Shown: positions 7,354 through 9,917 of the stretch, one piece after another | Layout: each line of letters begins with the position of its first letter | Numbering within the stretch: position 1 is the first letter of the stretch | NCBI GenBank assembly: GCA_964457365.1 | Contig: CAYWFP010000118.1 | Location: forward strand, 1 to 9,917 | Direction: 5' to 3' | Length of the DNA: 9,917 nucleotides | Origin: CAYWFP01 sp964457365 | Lineage (GTDB): Bacteria; Planctomycetota; SZUA-567 | Notes under the pieces: generated by a model | Told to the model about the DNA's origin: nothing | What the model saw: only the letters and a program-made list of their open reading frames with translations | Database searches by the model: none | Made by a program: the position numbers and the translations under genes

Positions 7354-7381
7354 TTTACTCCCCACCCGCGTCTGCTATACT
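7354..7381 (+). promoter_or_regulatory. Extended -10 promoter for the exported-protein operon
   Basis: TATACT (7376-7381) matches 5 of 6 consensus bases and is preceded by TGC, forming an extended -10 element. TTTACT (7354-7359), 16 bases upstream, matches 4 of 6 of the -35. Initiation near 7388 leaves a 30-base leader containing AGGAGG. Confidence 0.6.
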
Positions 7382-7402
7382 TGAATCCATCGGGTAACCA
7401 TG

Positions 7403-7408
7403 AGGAGG
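7403..7408 (+). promoter_or_regulatory. Ribosome binding site that fixes the start at 7418
   Basis: A perfect AGGAGG lies nine bases before the ATG at 7418. An earlier in-frame ATG at 7400 directly precedes the AGGAGG, so using it would leave the ribosome site inside the coding region with nothing similar upstream. Confidence 0.8.
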
Positions 7409-7417
7409 AAGCGACCG

Positions 7418-8314
7418 ATGGAAAAGAGCCTGTCCGCGTTTCTGGCATTCACGGCCTTTCTGTGCGCCGCATGCACGGCTGGCGAAACGCCGGATCTTGA
7501 GACCGAACTGCGGACGCGTCTGCAGGCCACCCTTCAGGCATGCAGGGCGAAGGATCTTGCCGCGTACCGGGAATGCGTGTCGTTCCGTAATTTCGCGATC
7601 CTGAACAACAATCATGCCCGCGCGGGAAAGACCCTCGCCAGCGGGATCGTCGCCTCCTTCGGCGAGGCGACATACGCCGTGCCGAAAACGCCCGCGTGGA
7701 GCCATGCCGAGCAGAACGGCGATACCGCAACGCTTGTCGTCGTGCCCGCGGCCCCGGCGAAAGAGGAGAAGGCGATTCTGTTTCGCGCCTACCGGTTCGT
7801 GCGCGAGAAGGATGCGTGGCGCATGGATCAGGCCGCGTCCGTCCGGGCGAACCGCAAGGTTGAAGCGAAAAGCGAATTTCCGTATGGCGAAATCTGGAAG
7901 AAACACGCCGGGGACGTCCCGCAGATCGCCTGCGACGGCGTGATCCGGGAGACGCCCGGACTCATGGCGCCGATCAAGTATCCCGCCTGCGCCGACGCCG
8001 TCGCCTACGGGGTGAGGATGGAGGTGTTCCTGAACGGTCGGCAGGCGCTTGCGGTGGAGGATGGTTCGCGCAGCCTGCTGCTGCCCGCCGGGATCGAAAC
8101 GGGAGATAACAAATTGCGGATCGTTCTCAAGCCGCTCAAGAACCGGAACCCCGGCGCGGTTTCTCTCGCGATCCGCGCCGTGAAGGATGACGACAGGCAA
8201 GAGGACGTGTTCGCGTGGTCGCCGGATGATGCGCCCATTAAGGCCGGGGAATACGAGACCGGATTTCGTTTTGATCCCAAAAACGGGGACGAGAAAAAGC
8301 AGGCCGCGCGGTAA
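7418..8314 (+). CDS. Exported protein of unknown function
   Basis: A 298-residue protein with an N-terminal signal (MEKSLSAFLAFTAFLCAAC). C19 could be a lipid attachment site, but the preceding residues C16-A17-A18 are not a standard lipobox, so ordinary signal peptidase cleavage is also possible. Residues about 25-60 are helical (LETELRTRLQATLQACRAKD). The segments TATLVVVP and AILFRAYRFVREKDAWRMDQ then follow the pattern of an NTF2-like or DUF4878-like fold: a helix with strands ending in a tryptophan-containing 'kdgWRm' strand. The C-terminal third (about 190-275) looks like a separate beta sandwich (VRMEVFLNGRQAL, KLRIVLKPL, SLAIRAVK). No catalytic motif is evident. It is followed after 24 bases by the small membrane-protein gene, so the two are probably one operon. 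Confidence 0.85.
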   Translation: MEKSLSAFLAFTAFLCAACTAGETPDLETELRTRLQATLQACRAKDLAAYRECVSFRNFAILNNNHARAGKTLASGIVASFGEATYAVPKTPAWSHAEQNGDTATLVVVPAAPAKEEKAILFRAYRFVREKDAWRMDQAASVRANRKVEAKSEFPYGEIWKKHAGDVPQIACDGVIRETPGLMAPIKYPACADAVAYGVRMEVFLNGRQALAVEDGSRSLLLPAGIETGDNKLRIVLKPLKNRNPGAVSLAIRAVKDDDRQEDVFAWSPDDAPIKAGEYETGFRFDPKNGDEKKQAAR

Positions 8315-8338
8315 GCGGGCAGATGCGAGGAATTGCTC

Positions 8339-8617
8339 ATGGCGATGCTCTATATCATTTTCGCGGTTTCGGCGGTGATGCTGGCGCTTGCGAAATATGC
8401 GGGCGTTCCGTACCGGTACGGGCTGTATGCCATCGTCATTGCCGCCTGCATCGGAGTGGGATACGCGAGTCCGTCCGGTAGGCCGCAGCTATTGAGCGAC
8501 ACCCAGCATGTCACGCTGGTGGCGTTCGCCTCCGCCGTTGTCTTTTTCGCCGAATGTGGCTATCGCCAGTTTCTAAAGGATCTTCGCGAGGAGCGGAAAT
8601 CGCGGGAACGGGAATGA
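8339..8617 (+). CDS. Small multi-pass membrane protein
   Basis: A 92-residue protein with three hydrophobic segments at about 4-18, 28-43 and 58-71, then a charged tail (FLKDLREERKSRERE) that is probably cytoplasmic. I recognise no family. The start at 8339 is supported by GAGG eight bases upstream (8327-8330); an in-frame TTG at 8333 is less likely. With a 24-base gap from the gene before it and no promoter seen between them, the two are likely co-transcribed, and the product may act together with the exported protein, though nothing in the sequence proves that. Confidence 0.75.
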   Translation: MAMLYIIFAVSAVMLALAKYAGVPYRYGLYAIVIAACIGVGYASPSGRPQLLSDTQHVTLVAFASAVVFFAECGYRQFLKDLREERKSRERE

Positions 8618-8629
8618 CGGCATGCCGTC
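8616..8629. repeat. 14-bp perfect palindrome at the stop codon
   Basis: GACGGCATGCCGTC overlaps the TGA of the small membrane-protein gene. As RNA it could fold as a five-pair stem with loop CATG followed by CGTTT, a weak terminator-like layout; the T-run is too short to be convincing. Confidence 0.4.
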
Positions 8630-8709
8630 CGTTTCCGCATTTAACGACGGCTTGGTCGCTCTTGAGCGATTTCCATTCGCAAACCAGGCGAGTGATGAGA
8701 TCTTTCCCC

Positions 8710-8738
8710 TTGACGCAGTTTCCCGATCACACTATCGT
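8710..8738 (+). promoter_or_regulatory. Promoter for the anti-sigma-like gene
   Basis: TTGACG (8710-8715, 5 of 6) is followed after 17 bases by TATCGT (8733-8738, 4 of 6). Initiation near 8745 would give a leader of about 130 bases containing the hairpin at 8792-8827. I assign it to the downstream gene because the preceding gene has just ended. Confidence 0.5.
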
Positions 8739-8791
8739 AGCGACACACCGTGGGTGACTTCCGACAGCGTATTATGATTTGGCGTCCGCCT

Positions 8792-8827
8792 GCCGCCGCC
8801 GGGATCGTCCGGATGGACGGTGGCGGC
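8792..8827 (+). other. Strong hairpin in the leader of the anti-sigma-like gene
   Basis: GCCGCCGCC (8792-8800) pairs with GGTGGCGGC (8819-8827), nine pairs including one G-U. Inside, after a six-base bulge on the left, GTCC (8807-8810) pairs with GGAC (8815-8818) around GGAT. No T-run follows, so this is not a plain terminator. It lies between the promoter and the start codon and could affect translation or RNA stability. Confidence 0.5.
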
Positions 8828-8874
8828 CTGTCTCGGGATATTCTTACGACATGTAAAGTGCGGCGGTACATTGG

Positions 8875-9917
8875 ATGGATAACGGAAACTGCGGGCGGTA
8901 TGTCAAGGTGTTTCGTCTTGTTGCGATGAACAGGGCGGAGTCCGCGACCGCAAGCGAGCGCGAGCAGGCCGAGGCGCATCTGGAAACCTGCCCGGATTGC
9001 CGGGAACGGCTGGCGCGTTTGCGTCGGCGCAGAGTGCGGATCTTTTCATTCACCGTCGGTGCCGCCGCCGCTGCCGGGTTCCTCGGCATGATCTGGCTGG
9101 CGATGCTCGCGGCTTCCCTGCTGCAATCCAACGCCACTCATCCCGTGGACTCGCCGCCCCGTCCGCCCGAAGCACCGCCGCTTCAGACCGTTGAGCATGT
9201 CGTCTACCGCAAAACCTCCGAGTTCGATCCCGGCACGATCCGGGTGTATTTGCGAAACACTACCGGTCGCGACATGGCTTTCAGCAAGGTGCTGCTGGAC
9301 GGCCTGCCGATTCCGGTGTGGGGAGTGGACCGGACCATCGAAAACACCGCACCAAGCGCCGAAAAGGAATCGAAGCCGAAACCTGATGCCGATGCGGACG
9401 AGCATATGAGCGTCTATGAATCCGCCGCCGCCCGGTTCTCTGGGAAGCGAATCCTGTGGGCCAAGTTGGATCCATTCTCAATTCCTCCCGGCGGTATCGG
9501 TGAGTTTTCCGCCAAACTCGTGAATCCGCTGCCGCGCCCCATGAAAGTGGAGTTCGTTCCGAGATCCGGCGATACGCTTTCCGCCGTTGTCAGACCGGTT
9601 GACCCCGCGCTCCGGATCACCGCCATCACCTTCGCCGAGGACCTGAAGCGCATATACATCTATATGGAAGGCATGACCGAGCGCCCGCTGGACCTGCTCG
9701 GCTTTGAACTGAACGGCGAGTGGGTGGGAATAGAACCGCCCGAGCATGACAAGGTAGGCGCGCCTGCGCTCTGGCTTTCCTCGCAGACTCTGGCCCAAGG
9801 CGAAAAGCAACTCGCGATCCTGAATCTTTCCTCGCCACTCACACAAGGCGACTATATCACCCTCCGCGCGGTCTGCCGCGACGGCTTTGCCGCCGAGGAG
9901 CGGGTGCGGGTGTTTTC
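8875..9917 (+). CDS. Anti-sigma-like zinc-binding membrane protein with extracytoplasmic beta domains, cut by the right edge
   Basis: The frame is open from the ATG at 8875 to the window end (347 full codons); a stop at 8854 blocks earlier starts. Residues C6 and H35-xxx-C39-xx-C42 form the zinc-binding pattern of anti-sigma factors of the ZAS type, within a helical region of about 45 residues. Arginines at 50-53 precede one membrane helix (about 56-83). A proline-rich linker (90-103) leads to an extracytoplasmic part. Two segments there look alike: about 120-150 (TIRVYLRN, then LLDGLPI) and about 248-285 (RIYIYMEG, then FELNG), suggesting tandem beta-sandwich units. In ZAS proteins the N-terminal domain sequesters an ECF sigma factor, usually encoded next door; the gene on the left is not one. 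The start has no good ribosome site. A start at M18 would lose C6. Function beyond the fold pattern is unknown. Confidence 0.8.
   Translation, partial: MDNGNCGRYVKVFRLVAMNRAESATASEREQAEAHLETCPDCRERLARLRRRRVRIFSFTVGAAAAAGFLGMIWLAMLAASLLQSNATHPVDSPPRPPEAPPLQTVEHVVYRKTSEFDPGTIRVYLRNTTGRDMAFSKVLLDGLPIPVWGVDRTIENTAPSAEKESKPKPDADADEHMSVYESAAARFSGKRILWAKLDPFSIPPGGIGEFSAKLVNPLPRPMKVEFVPRSGDTLSAVVRPVDPALRITAITFAEDLKRIYIYMEGMTERPLDLLGFELNGEWVGIEPPEHDKVGAPALWLSSQTLAQGEKQLAILNLSSPLTQGDYITLRAVCRDGFAAEERVRVF

Noticed and set aside
7355..8200. 281-residue minus-strand frame
   Set aside because: It is antisense to the exported protein at 7418-8314, which has a promoter, a perfect ribosome site and a signal peptide; the high arginine content marks it as a shadow.
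1..9917. tRNA, rRNA or riboswitch
   Set aside because: I saw no cloverleaf with a GGTTCGAATC-like T-loop, no rRNA motif and no known riboswitch core; a covariance-model search would be needed to exclude small RNAs.

Overview
The window is GC-rich bacterial DNA, about 60% G+C by eye, with Shine-Dalgarno sequences ahead of most genes. It carries many exported proteins that I cannot place in a named family, plus a membrane-anchored, anti-sigma-like zinc-binding protein. This mix, together with families such as SWIM-type zinc finger proteins, would suit a bacterium of the Planctomycetes-Verrucomicrobia-Lentisphaerae-Kiritimatiellae group. That assignment is a guess from style: no rRNA, tRNA or marker gene is present to confirm it.

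Layout. Positions 1-144 may hold the 5' end of a minus-strand gene that leaves the window. Positions 145-1123 hold no convincing gene. Instead there are small hairpins, a 27-bp imperfect palindrome (699-725) and a dense cluster of eight TGGCCA palindromes (823-944). The cluster contains two copies of a roughly 40-bp unit and may be the remnant end of a mobile element. A good sigma-70-like promoter (1031-1059) then leads into a 589-residue SWIM zinc finger protein (1124-2893).

Three minus-strand genes follow, the first convergent with the SWIM gene: a small lipoprotein (2923-3411), a 496-residue exported protein with an NTR-like N-terminus (3566-5056), and a 631-residue cytoplasmic protein of unknown function (5200-7095) whose C-terminus resembles the Xre/MbcA/ParS toxin-binding tail. 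A 322-bp divergent intergenic region (7096-7417) has a promoter for each direction and several palindromes.

On the plus strand, an exported protein (7418-8314) and a 92-residue multi-pass membrane protein (8339-8617) form a probable two-gene operon. After a 257-bp leader with its own promoter and a strong hairpin comes a gene cut by the right edge (from 8875). It encodes a zinc-binding anti-sigma-like domain, one membrane helix and at least two extracytoplasmic beta-rich segments.

How the genes may work together. There is no recognisable metabolic pathway. The plus-strand genes at the right, and the lipoprotein and exported protein in the middle, all encode envelope proteins. The two larger cytoplasmic proteins (SWIM and 631-residue) belong to the poorly described, accessory part of bacterial genomes. 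I found no complete mobile element, no CRISPR array and no recognised defence system.
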